Source: an uncultured Bacteroidales bacterium | GTDB taxonomy: Bacteria > Bacteroidota > Bacteroidia > Bacteroidales > Paludibacteraceae | Direction: 5' to 3' | Assembly: GCA_937910305.1 (NCBI GenBank) | Contig: CALEPS010000096.1 | Coordinates: 1-10,286, forward strand | DNA length: 10,286 bases | Shown: positions 1 to 6,289 of the stretch, in pieces | Position numbering within the stretch: the first letter of the stretch is position 1 | Layout of the letters: the number at the start of each line of letters is the position of its first letter | Made by a program: the position numbers and the translations under genes | Notes under the pieces: model-generated | The model's database searches: none | What the model was told of the DNA's origin: nothing | The model's input: the letters and a program-made list of their open reading frames with translations, nothing else

Positions 1-75
1 GTAAATGACCAAATGGTAAATGACTAAATGGTAAATGACTAAATGGTAAATGACTAAATGGTAAATAAATAGATG
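1..75 (+). repeat. 15-base tandem repeat ending in the manA start codon
   Basis: Four copies of gtaaatgactaaatg (first copy with one change, at 1-15, 16-30, 31-45, 46-60) are followed by a degenerate fifth copy at 61-75, whose last three bases are the manA ATG. Because the period is a multiple of three, the ATG closing each copy (13, 28, 43, 58) is in the manA frame. From 13 onward each opens a four-codon reading frame, M-V-N-D or M-V-N-K, closed by TAA or TAG directly before the next ATG. The array touches base 1, so its full copy number is unknown. No promoter or Shine-Dalgarno sequence is visible in it. Confidence 0.95.
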
Positions 76-1068
76 CTGTATCCATTTAAATTTACACCGC
101 AATTCTTCCATAAACTATGGGGAGGACATACTATCGCCCAATGGTATGACCATGTGCCAGCTGACTTTGAAAACGTCGGCGAGGCATGGGTCATTTCGGA
201 TGTTGAGAAATATCCTACGATGGTGGCGAATGGTCCGCATGCCGGTGACTCGCTTCAGGATCTGCTGGAGGTCTATATGGATGAGTTGGTGGGAGGTAAA
301 GTATATGAGGCGTTTGGAAACCAATTCCCTTTGCTCCTGAAGTTCATTGATGCGGTTGACGATCTCTCTATTCAGGTTCACCCGGACGATGAGTATGCGA
401 TTGAGCATGAAGACTCGCTGGGTAAAACGGAGATGTGGTACGTCATGCCGTCACCGGACCATGCTGCAATCTATCTGGGATGGAACAAAGAGATGGATAC
501 CGCGCGTATCAGCGCTTCTATCGCGGATGGCACTCTGGCGGAGCACTTGCAGCATTATGAGGTGCGAGAGGGAGACGTAGCGTTTATTCCTACCGGCACG
601 GTACATGCCATGTGCCGCGATACGATTGTGGCGGAGATCCAGGAAAACTCGGATCTCACGTACCGGCTGTATGATTATAACAGAGTAGGGAACGACGGGC
701 GGAAAAGACCTCTCAAACTGGCGCAGGCGTTGGATGTGATGGCTTTCGGACTGGTCAAGGAAGCTACGGTGACTCATCCGGAACCGGTTATGAACGGAGC
801 GGTAAATCTCAAGAAAACGCCATACTTCACTACAAACCTCATGTCGCTTGACAGACCCGTCCAGCGGGACTATATGCTCCTTGATTCGTTTGTGGCATAT
901 ATGTGTGTGTCCGGCTCATGTACGGTAACGGCTGCGGACGGAGAAGCGGAAGATAATTCGGTTTCCCTCCGTTTGGGAGAAGCAGTCCTTATACCGGCTT
1001 CGCTTAATGATATTGTCATTGAGCCGCATGACCGCTGCAAATTGCTGGAGATATACGTAGAAATCTAG
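73..1068 (+). CDS. manA: Mannose-6-phosphate isomerase, class I (ManA)
   Basis: Zinc-dependent cytoplasmic enzyme that interconverts mannose 6-phosphate and fructose 6-phosphate. It feeds mannose into glycolysis, or fructose 6-phosphate toward GDP-mannose for surface glycans. The 331-residue protein has the cupin landmarks of the family: QVHPDD at 101-106 with metal-ligand His103, the KTEMWY segment at 118-123 with Glu120, and PTGTVHA at 173-179 with His178. RLYDYNR at 198-204 is also typical. The length fits the short bacterial/Bacteroidales form. The ATG at 73 is chosen because an in-frame TAG precedes it directly and because the N-terminus (YPFKFTPQF) matches the usual family start. It stands alone between a tandem repeat and a bidirectional terminator. 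No promoter is seen inside the window, so transcription probably enters from upstream. Confidence 0.95.
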   Translation: MLYPFKFTPQFFHKLWGGHTIAQWYDHVPADFENVGEAWVISDVEKYPTMVANGPHAGDSLQDLLEVYMDELVGGKVYEAFGNQFPLLLKFIDAVDDLSIQVHPDDEYAIEHEDSLGKTEMWYVMPSPDHAAIYLGWNKEMDTARISASIADGTLAEHLQHYEVREGDVAFIPTGTVHAMCRDTIVAEIQENSDLTYRLYDYNRVGNDGRKRPLKLAQALDVMAFGLVKEATVTHPEPVMNGAVNLKKTPYFTTNLMSLDRPVQRDYMLLDSFVAYMCVSGSCTVTAADGEAEDNSVSLRLGEAVLIPASLNDIVIEPHDRCKLLEIYVEI

Positions 1069-1096
1069 TATCCTAGTATCCTAGGTTCCTAGTAAG
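1065..1096 (+). repeat. 8-base tandem repeat starting at the manA stop codon
   Basis: Four units of period 8 lie at 1065-1096: ctagtatc, ctagtatc, ctaggttc, ctagtaag. The first unit contains the manA stop codon (TAG at 1066-1068), and the array ends a few bases before the terminator hairpin. The last two copies have diverged. Confidence 0.8.
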
Positions 1097-1102
1097 AATA
1101 AT

Positions 1103-1130
1103 AAAAAAAGAGGCGCTCGCCTCTTTTTTT
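1103..1130. terminator. Bidirectional intrinsic terminator between manA and rsmD
   Basis: A perfect 12-bp inverted repeat (1103-1114 with 1119-1130) closes on the four-base loop gctc. The GC core gaggc/gcctc is flanked by A7 on the left and T7 on the right. It therefore gives a hairpin plus U-tract when read from either side. It ends convergently transcribed manA (plus) and rsmD (minus), and its T-tract overlaps the rsmD stop codon at 1129-1131. Confidence 0.93.
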
Positions 1131-1695
1131 ATTGGAAGAAACTGAAATGTACGCTTCCGTATGTACGGGTTTCCACATGTCGCGGATGGGAGGTAAAATC
1201 CGTATCTTTACCATGCTCGATCACTAACCATCCGCCGGGTTTGAGAATCGAATCTGTCTCCTCTGAGTTCTGATGGCTGACAGCTAAAGGCTTTAGTATC
1301 ACATCCGGTAGAGCAGGGAGTTCTTCCAAAGCATAAGGAGGATCTGCAAAGATCAAGTCGTATTTAGCCCGGCAGGAAGAGAGAAATTTGAATACATCCC
1401 CCCGGATGACGCTCAGATTCCGGATTCCTAACTGCTTGCAGCAGGCAATGATCCAGTTCTGTTGCACGTGAGCCAGTTCTACCGCTGTTACTTCGCGCGC
1501 TCCGCGGCTGATACACTCAAGACCGATGCCGCCTGTTCCGGCAAAGAGATCCAGCATGTCTATCTCCTCAAAATCCATCCGGTTATTGAGCAGGTTGAAC
1601 AGACTCTCTTTGGCAAAGTCAGTCGTTGGCCTCGCAGTTATATTTTTAGGGGGCGACAACCGCCGCCCCCCGTATTTTCCAGAGATAATCCGCAT
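1129..1695 (-). CDS. rsmD: 16S rRNA (guanine(966)-N2)-methyltransferase RsmD
   Basis: SAM-dependent enzyme that methylates N2 of G966 of 16S rRNA on the assembling small subunit. The 188-residue protein opens with the family signature RIISGKYGGRRL. RPTTDFAKESLFN follows at about 22-34. The SAM-binding glycine-rich loop DLFAGTGGIGLE lies at 49-60, acidic Glu73 ends the second strand, and the catalytic DPPY motif is at 118-121. The length is normal. It is the second gene of a minus-strand pair, 27 bases behind the membrane-protein gene, and no separate promoter is visible. Its stop codon sits in the bidirectional terminator. The ATG gives the standard N-terminus, so the start is well supported. 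Confidence 0.95.
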   Translation of the reverse strand: MRIISGKYGGRRLSPPKNITARPTTDFAKESLFNLLNNRMDFEEIDMLDLFAGTGGIGLECISRGAREVTAVELAHVQQNWIIACCKQLGIRNLSVIRGDVFKFLSSCRAKYDLIFADPPYALEELPALPDVILKPLAVSHQNSEETDSILKPGGWLVIEHGKDTDFTSHPRHVETRTYGSVHFSFFQ

Positions 1696-1722
1696 GGTTA
1701 TTTTGCTCCGGTCCTGAACCGA

Positions 1723-2481
1723 TCACTCCCAGTTACCGGCATTGTTGTTCGGCGAGTAGATATCACCTACTTTAAGACCCGGATAGTGCTCCAGTTTCTG
1801 CTCGCGGTCAACCAGGTTGACTAATTCCTGCTCGTTCAAATCGCCCAGATAGCTCTCGAACGGAGCACGTGCTTCAAACAGAGGAACACGGATACCTTGG
1901 CTCGTCTTGTAGTCGTTGTTGGTCTCGATCTCGAAACGCAGTCCTTCGCTAAACGGAATAGTAACGATTTGGTCAATGCTCTTCTCGTCGTATTCGCCTT
2001 TATAAAGCGACTGAATCATATTCAATTCAATGGTATCACGACGGAAACCAGCTAAACCGTTGCTAATCACATCTTTGTCGTTCTCCCAGATATAAGTGTA
2101 CAAGGCATCATTGTTCTCAAACTGATTCTTCTTCAGCGCTTTTTTCTTAGCTTCATTCAGAATCTTAACAGCTTTCGCCTCGGTCAAACCTGCCTCAAGT
2201 TGTTTATCTGTCAGACTTCCTTCCTTCATCACTTCCTTCTTCGGAGCGGTTTTCAGGAAAGTAAGAAGAGAATCATAATTGGCTGTGAAACGACCATTCT
2301 GATGGTGGAACTCCACTTCTGCTGTACGCAGATCTACCAGATGCTTGATGACGGCTACCTCGCGCTGGGCACGTGTGTTCTCAAACTTGATAGGGGTGGT
2401 GACGCTTGTTACGCAGAAATAGCACATTACTACCGCTGCAATACTAAGCGCACTGATAAAAATAATTCGTGTTGCTTTCAT
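1723..2481 (-). CDS. Membrane-anchored pilin-like protein of unknown function
   Basis: This 252-residue protein has no function that can be named. A short basic start (MKATR) leads into one hydrophobic segment at about 6-26, so it is probably anchored in the inner membrane with the rest in the periplasm. Cys20 and Cys23 lack a small residue before them, which argues against a lipoprotein. Residues 40-76 (helix, then LRTAEVEFHHQNGRFT and YDSLLTFLK) resemble the layout of pilin-like proteins that I recall encoded near rsmD in Bacteroides. A lysine/glutamate-rich stretch follows at about 78-120, and the C-terminus is polar (SPNNNAGNWE). It is the first gene after a strong promoter and precedes rsmD. 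A pseudopilin-like role is only inferred. Confidence 0.8.
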   Translation of the reverse strand: MKATRIIFISALSIAAVVMCYFCVTSVTTPIKFENTRAQREVAVIKHLVDLRTAEVEFHHQNGRFTANYDSLLTFLKTAPKKEVMKEGSLTDKQLEAGLTEAKAVKILNEAKKKALKKNQFENNDALYTYIWENDKDVISNGLAGFRRDTIELNMIQSLYKGEYDEKSIDQIVTIPFSEGLRFEIETNNDYKTSQGIRVPLFEARAPFESYLGDLNEQELVNLVDREQKLEHYPGLKVGDIYSPNNNAGNWE

Positions 2482-2518
2482 TATAGCTTAAATTTAAATA
2501 GTTTGCACAAAATCGCTG

Positions 2519-2549
2519 CAAAGGTACAAAAAAATTTGCATATGTGCAA
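2519..2549 (-). promoter_or_regulatory. Bacteroidota-type promoter for the membrane protein-rsmD pair
   Basis: Read on the minus strand, TTG (2549-2547) is followed by a 20-base spacer and TACCTTTG (2526-2519), a full match to the TTG/TAnnTTTG consensus. Transcription would start some 30 bases upstream of the ATG. The -33 region carries a palindrome (ttgca, tatg, tgcaa at 2536-2549) that could be an operator. It is back to back with the RSH promoter. Confidence 0.85.
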
Positions 2550-2576
2550 GAAAAATCGTAAATTTATCGTATTTAC

Positions 2577-2607
2577 TTGTGTAAATAGAAATTTTTCACT
2601 AAATTTG
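2577..2607 (+). promoter_or_regulatory. Bacteroidota-type promoter for the RSH-recR gene cluster
   Basis: TTG at 2577-2579, a 20-base spacer and TAAATTTG at 2600-2607 match the Bacteroidota consensus. The predicted start near 2614 gives a leader of about 40 bases to the RSH ATG. Both divergent promoters continue after the -7 box with the same bases, TTTGCAGCG, on their own strands. This promoter just ahead of the ATG also argues that the short RSH protein is intact rather than a fragment. Confidence 0.82.
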
Positions 2608-2653
2608 CAGCGTTTTTTAGAGTTTATTCCCTTTACGGAACAAAAGAACCATT

Positions 2654-4090
2654 ATGGAAGATAGCAATAAAGTCCTTTTTTCGATATTAAACGAGCGTTT
2701 GGAGCTTCTCCGTAAGCTGGATGCAGAAGGAGACTCTGACCGCCGCAGGCATATTGCGCGTGAGACGCAGACTTTGCATGCTCCCATGGCGCACAGGCTC
2801 GGATTGTACCAGATCAAGACAGAAATGGAGGATCTGGCGCTGAAATTCCTCGACTACGATACCTATAAATATATCGCGCACGCGTTGAACGCGAAAAAAG
2901 CAGAGCGTGAAGACTATATTGCCCGCTTTATAGCGCCGCTGGAGGAGAAACTCAAGGCGGAAGGTTTTGTCTTTACGATCAAAGGAAGGCCTAAGTCCAT
3001 CCATTCGATCTATCATAAGATGCAGGCGCAGCATTGTGACGTGGACCGCATCTATGACCTTTTCGCTATCCGTATTATCTTGGATTCGCCTCTGGAACGG
3101 GAGAAATCGGACTGCTGGCAGGTATATTCTCTCATTACGGATATATTTCCCCCTAACCCCAAACGTCTGCGCGACTGGCTTTCCGTGCCGAAGGAGAATG
3201 GGTATGAATCGCTTCATACTACCGTTCTCGGGCCTGACAAACGATGGGTGGAGGTGCAGATCCGTACCAAGCGGATGGATGAGATAGCGGAACAGGGAGT
3301 GGCTGCCCACTGGTCCTACAAAGGCGTGAAAGGCTCGCTTGTCCAGCATACGGGTGACGTCTATGTCTTTACTCCGACAGGCGATTTGAGACGTCTGCCA
3401 CAAGGAGCTACGGTTTTGGATTTTGCATACTCAATTCACAGCGAAGTAGGCGCGCACTGTGTCGGCGGTACTATTCGCAACCAAAACGTCCCCATCCGGC
3501 AGAAATTGGAGAATGGAGACCAAGTGTCTATTTTAACCTCGCCGAACCAGCATCCGAACGCCGACTGGCTGACCTTTGTGGCTTCTACCAAGGCAAAGAA
3601 CAAGATCCGTCAGGCACTCAAAGAGATCGAGTACAAGTCGGCCGCTGAAGGAAAAGAACTCATCGAACGCCGGTTTAAGAACTGGAAACTGGAGTACAAC
3701 GAAGGGGATATAACCCGCATGGCGCTCAAACTCGGCTATAAGGCGGTGTCGGATATGTATCAGTCGCTCGCTACGGGAAAAGAGGACATCCTCCGTCTCC
3801 GCGAAGTATTTCTGGAGAAGGACGAAGAGCCGGCTGCTCCGCGTGAACATACGGAGTATGTAGATAAGTCGGAACTTAAAGGCTTGGCGATTGAAGTGGA
3901 TATGAATGTAAAGAATGTGGATTACAACCTTTCCCGTTGCTGCAACCCCGAACCGGGGGATCCTATTTTCGCTTTCGTATCCGTTACAAAAGGAATCCGT
4001 ATTCATAAATGCGACTGCCCGAACGCAGATAATATCCGTGAGCGGTATCCTTACCGCGTCTTGCCGGCTCGTTGGGCAAAAAAGAAATAA
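2654..4090 (+). CDS. RelA/SpoT-family (p)ppGpp synthetase lacking HD and ACT domains
   Basis: Predicted to transfer pyrophosphate from ATP to GDP or GTP, making the stringent-response alarmone (p)ppGpp. Residues 1-35 align only with the end of the usual HD hydrolase domain, so the HD catalytic core is absent. The synthetase domain spans about 40-225: GRPKSIHSIYHKM at 111-123, Asp135 in IYDLFAIR (aligning with the metal-binding Asp of Rel), basic RLRD at 171-174, GYESLHTT at 183-190, and Glu200 in VEVQIRT. A TGS domain (VYVFTPTGDLRRLP) follows at about 235-295, then a helical region. The Cys/His domain has Cys429, Cys430, His451 and Cys455. The protein stops after residue 478 where an ACT domain normally follows. 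RLRD resembles the RXKD of bifunctional Rel enzymes rather than the EXDD of RelA. Its own promoter lies upstream and recR follows. Confidence 0.9.
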   Translation: MEDSNKVLFSILNERLELLRKLDAEGDSDRRRHIARETQTLHAPMAHRLGLYQIKTEMEDLALKFLDYDTYKYIAHALNAKKAEREDYIARFIAPLEEKLKAEGFVFTIKGRPKSIHSIYHKMQAQHCDVDRIYDLFAIRIILDSPLEREKSDCWQVYSLITDIFPPNPKRLRDWLSVPKENGYESLHTTVLGPDKRWVEVQIRTKRMDEIAEQGVAAHWSYKGVKGSLVQHTGDVYVFTPTGDLRRLPQGATVLDFAYSIHSEVGAHCVGGTIRNQNVPIRQKLENGDQVSILTSPNQHPNADWLTFVASTKAKNKIRQALKEIEYKSAAEGKELIERRFKNWKLEYNEGDITRMALKLGYKAVSDMYQSLATGKEDILRLREVFLEKDEEPAAPREHTEYVDKSELKGLAIEVDMNVKNVDYNLSRCCNPEPGDPIFAFVSVTKGIRIHKCDCPNADNIRERYPYRVLPARWAKKK

Positions 4091-4094
4091 TCAT

Positions 4095-4155
4095 AAATTA
4101 CAAATAACAAATTACAAATAACAAATTACAAATTACAAATTACAAATTACAAATT
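4095..4155 (+). repeat. 7-base tandem repeat running into the recR start codon
   Basis: Period-7 array: a partial aaatt at 4095-4099, then eight copies at 4100-4155 reading acaaata, acaaatt, acaaata and five perfect acaaatt. The final TT of the last copy forms the first two bases of the recR TTG start codon (4154-4156). The array fills nearly all the spacer after the RSH stop codon. It is A-rich, unstructured, and has no Shine-Dalgarno sequence. Confidence 0.95.
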
Positions 4156-4768
4156 GTCCGAATATCCTTCTATATTATTGGAACAAGCCGTTAACCAGAT
4201 GGCTTCGCTGCCCGGAGTAGGGAGAAGAACGGCTCTGAGGCTTGTTCTCCATCTCCTGCGACAGTCGGACCAGGAAGTGGAGGCGTTCTCCAATGCTTTT
4301 ACGCGGCTGAAAAAAGAAGTCATCTATTGCCGCGAATGCCATAATATATCCGATACGGAGATTTGTCCGATATGCGGCTCGGCGCGCAGGGACCATTCTA
4401 TCATCTGCGTGGTGGAGAATGTGCAGGACGTCATGTCTATTGAGAATACCGGACAATACAACGGTGTGTATCATGTGCTCGGAGGAATTATCTCGCCGAT
4501 GGAAGGAATAGGTCCCAAGGATATAGAGATCGATTCGCTTCTGGAACGCATCTCCAAAGGCGGAGTGGATGAAATCATCCTGGCTTTGCCTACGACCATG
4601 GAAGGAGATACGACCAATTTCTATATCTACCGCCGTCTGCAGAATGCAGGAATAGATATTAAGATTTCCCAAATCGCCCGCGGCGTGGCGGTAGGCAACC
4701 AGATTGAATATACGGACGAGATCACCCTCGGCAGGTCTATTGTCAACAGAACAGACTTTAAAGGCTGA
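4154..4768 (+). CDS. recR: Recombination mediator protein RecR
   Basis: Works with RecF and RecO to load RecA on gapped DNA during recombinational repair. The 204-residue protein shows the expected order: a helix-hairpin-helix DNA-binding segment with LPGVGRRTA at 19-27, a zinc finger with Cys59, Cys62, Cys71 and Cys74, and a Toprim domain beginning at about 83 (ICVVENVQDV). The conserved C-terminal stretch ISQIARGVAVGNQIEYTDEI lies at 171-190. The length is normal. The start is TTG at 4154. It gives the usual YPSILLEQAV beginning, and no in-frame ATG occurs before residue 16, which would remove part of the conserved N-terminus. It sits in the plus-strand cluster behind the RSH gene, separated only by a tandem repeat. 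Confidence 0.95.
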   Translation: MSEYPSILLEQAVNQMASLPGVGRRTALRLVLHLLRQSDQEVEAFSNAFTRLKKEVIYCRECHNISDTEICPICGSARRDHSIICVVENVQDVMSIENTGQYNGVYHVLGGIISPMEGIGPKDIEIDSLLERISKGGVDEIILALPTTMEGDTTNFYIYRRLQNAGIDIKISQIARGVAVGNQIEYTDEITLGRSIVNRTDFKG

Positions 4769-4815
4769 CAACTGAAATAATCGGTCCCCTTATGGGATAA
4801 GAAAACTATTAAATT

Positions 4816-5256
4816 ATGGAAGAAAACAAAATCATCAGAACCCTCAATGGGTATTATTATGGTATTATGGCGTTTACGCTCATTATTCTGGGCGTAATGT
4901 ATTACCTCACTTCCAAGCCGGATTTCGAGCCTGTGAGTCCGATGGAGCAGGTAGGAATGATCCTCCAGTATGCGGCAATCGGGCTGACATTGGTTGCTAT
5001 TCCCTTTGGTTTGTATCTGGTCAAATGGAAGAAACCGGAGACCTTGGAGAAATACAAAGAGGTAGCTATGATTCGTATTTGTATGGTAGGAATGACCATG
5101 CCTATGAATATCGTGATGTATTATCTCTTCGGATGCTACAAACCGATGATGTGGCTGGCGGCGATGAGTGCGATTGCGTGGTATTTCACCAAGCCGACTC
5201 TCGGTAAGATGGAGCAGGAGATGAAACCTAAAGACCCCAATGCCGAGGATTACTAA
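4816..5256 (+). CDS. Small four-helix membrane protein of unknown function
   Basis: This 146-residue protein has four likely membrane spans at about 15-32, 46-69, 84-106 and 110-125. A short lysine-rich loop (KWKKPETLEKYKE) lies between spans two and three, and the tail is charged (KMEQEMKPKDPNAEDY). The third span is strikingly methionine-rich. There is no recognisable enzyme or transporter motif. Similar small membrane proteins next to recR occur in Bacteroidales as far as I recall, but no role is known to me. It lies 47 bases after recR, in the same direction, and its stop codon overlaps the first unit of the next tandem repeat. The plain ATG after an A/T-rich leader is an acceptable start. 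Confidence 0.85.
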   Translation: MEENKIIRTLNGYYYGIMAFTLIILGVMYYLTSKPDFEPVSPMEQVGMILQYAAIGLTLVAIPFGLYLVKWKKPETLEKYKEVAMIRICMVGMTMPMNIVMYYLFGCYKPMMWLAAMSAIAWYFTKPTLGKMEQEMKPKDPNAEDY

Positions 5257-5281
5257 ATCTTCAAATCTTCAAATCTTCAAA
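5255..5281 (+). repeat. 8-base tandem repeat filling the spacer before the HAD gene
   Basis: Three perfect copies of aaatcttc (5255-5262, 5263-5270, 5271-5278) are followed by aaa. The first copy begins inside the upstream stop codon (TAA at 5254-5256). Only cccc separates the array from the next ATG at 5286, so the whole spacer is repeat. Confidence 0.92.
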
Positions 5282-5285
5282 CCCC

Positions 5286-5708
5286 ATGATAATTGCTTGT
5301 GATTTTGATGGTACGATCGTGACACACGAGTACCCGAAAATAGGCAGACCCATACCGTTTGCCATTCAGACCTTGAAGAAACTGCAGGAAGAGGATCACC
5401 ACCAAGTTATCCTCTGGACCGTTCGTGAAGGCGAACTTCTGCAAGAGGCATTGGATTATTGCAAGTCCAAAGGCTTGGAGTTCTATGCCGTTAACTCCAA
5501 TTATCCGGAGGAAGAGCCGGAACACGGAACGCCGCGCAAACTTGTGGCGGACTTATGGATTGACGACCGTAACTTAGGCGGTCTGCCGGACTGGGGAGTG
5601 ATTTATAACATGATTCATACCGGACATCCGTTTGAGCCTGCGCCGCAAGGCAATATGGAGGATCTGCATAAGAAGAAAAAAGGCTTCTTTGCACGTTTGT
5701 TTGATTAA
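5286..5708 (+). CDS. Small HAD-superfamily phosphatase-like protein
   Basis: Probably a cytoplasmic Mg-dependent phosphohydrolase of unknown substrate. The four HAD motifs are visible in 140 residues. DFDGT is at 6-10, with nucleophile Asp6 and acid/base Asp8. Thr45 in ILWTVREG is motif II, Lys85 in TPRKLVADL is motif III, and WIDDRNLGG at 91-99 carries Asp93 and Asp94 of motif IV. The core is very short and no cap domain is evident. This is the layout of small cap-less HAD proteins found in Bacteroides. The C-terminus is lysine-rich (DLHKKKKGFFARLFD). It is flanked on both sides by tandem-repeat spacers and lies between the membrane-protein and GNAT genes. The ATG gives the usual MIIACDFDGT beginning. 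Confidence 0.88.
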   Translation: MIIACDFDGTIVTHEYPKIGRPIPFAIQTLKKLQEEDHHQVILWTVREGELLQEALDYCKSKGLEFYAVNSNYPEEEPEHGTPRKLVADLWIDDRNLGGLPDWGVIYNMIHTGHPFEPAPQGNMEDLHKKKKGFFARLFD

Positions 5709-5740
5709 TTCGTAATTTTTAATTTTTAATTCGTAATTTC
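5706..5740 (+). repeat. 7-base tandem repeat from HAD stop codon to GNAT start codon
   Basis: Five units of period 7 lie at 5706-5740: taattcg, taatttt, taatttt, taattcg, taatttc. The first unit begins with the stop codon TAA of the HAD gene (5706-5708). The array ends two bases before the TTG start codon of the next gene, so the entire spacer is repeat. Confidence 0.92.
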
Positions 5741-5742
5741 CC

Positions 5743-6285
5743 TTGTTACGCCTTCGGAAAATAGAACCGACCGATCTGCCGTTCCTCTACCAATGGGAGA
5801 ACGATGCTTCGTCATGGGCGGACGGTGCAAACCATAACCCGCTTTCCCAACAGGACTTGCGCGACTATATCGCTTCCACTACCGGCGATATCTACAAAGA
5901 CGGCCAACTGCGTTTGGTAATTCAGTCTGTCAGCGAAGCGGTCTGTCAGCAACGCGGTCTGTCAGCGCAGCGGTCTGTCAGTCCGCAGGACGGTCTAACC
6001 ATTGGTTGCGTTGATCTTTTCGATTTTGACCCTCGCAACCGCCGCGCGGCAATAGGCATGTATATCGCGCCGGAGTTCCGCGGAAAAGGGGTAGGGCACG
6101 AAGCCTTGAAACAACTCGAAGCCTATGCTTTTGATTTTCTCCGTCTCCGTTGCCTTTATGCGGTCATAGCAACGAATAACATCCCTTGTTCCGCCCTCTA
6201 TGAACACGCCGGCTACCAACCGTCCTCCCCGTTACCCGCCTGGACCCTTGAATCCGACGCCGTCATTTGGATTAAAAATCAATAA
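5743..6285 (+). CDS. GNAT-family N-acetyltransferase with repeat-derived insertion
   Basis: Predicted to move an acetyl group from acetyl-CoA to an amine. The 180-residue protein has the GNAT fold signals: an N-terminal strand and helix (RLRKIEPTDLPFLYQWEND), the central strands around VDLFDFDPRNRRAAIGMYI at about 90-108, and the acetyl-CoA loop RGKGVG at 113-118. LYEHAGY lies near the C-terminus at 152-158. The layout recalls SpeG/RimJ-like enzymes, but the substrate cannot be told. Residues 61-84 are encoded by a 16-base tandem repeat and interrupt the loop between two core strands. The start is TTG at 5743. No ATG occurs between it and the upstream stop codon, and the resulting N-terminus is typical. 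It is the last gene of the plus-strand cluster. Confidence 0.9.
   Translation: MLRLRKIEPTDLPFLYQWENDASSWADGANHNPLSQQDLRDYIASTTGDIYKDGQLRLVIQSVSEAVCQQRGLSAQRSVSPQDGLTIGCVDLFDFDPRNRRAAIGMYIAPEFRGKGVGHEALKQLEAYAFDFLRLRCLYAVIATNNIPCSALYEHAGYQPSSPLPAWTLESDAVIWIKNQ
5925..5992 (+). repeat. 16-base tandem repeat inside the GNAT gene
   Basis: Units gtctgtcagcgaagcg (5925-5940), gtctgtcagcaacgcg (5941-5956) and gtctgtcagcgcagcg (5957-5972) are followed by a 20-base variant at 5973-5992 and a partial gtcta. Sixteen is not a multiple of three, so successive copies are read in different frames, yet the sum (68 bases plus flanks) keeps the gene open. Each copy carries a tiny hairpin word, such as GCGAAGC at 5933-5939 or gtcc-gca-ggac at 5980-5990. 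Confidence 0.93.
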
Positions 6286-6289
6286 ATCC

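Noticed and set aside
2482..2653. A missing HD domain of the RSH gene split off upstream by a frameshift
   Set aside because: The 172 bases upstream hold two divergent promoters and no HD-like coding sequence in any frame, so the short form appears genuine.
2687..3403. 238-codon open frame on the minus strand opposite the RSH gene
   Set aside because: It lies wholly opposite conserved RSH synthetase codons and has no recognisable domain or promoter.
4095..4155. CRISPR-like array
   Set aside because: Units are seven bases long, directly abutting, with no spacers and no cas genes; it is a simple tandem repeat. The same holds for the other arrays.
4784..4797. Small hairpin (tccc/ggga) between recR and the membrane-protein gene as terminator
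   Set aside because: The stem is only about four pairs and no T-tract follows; the genes appear co-transcribed.
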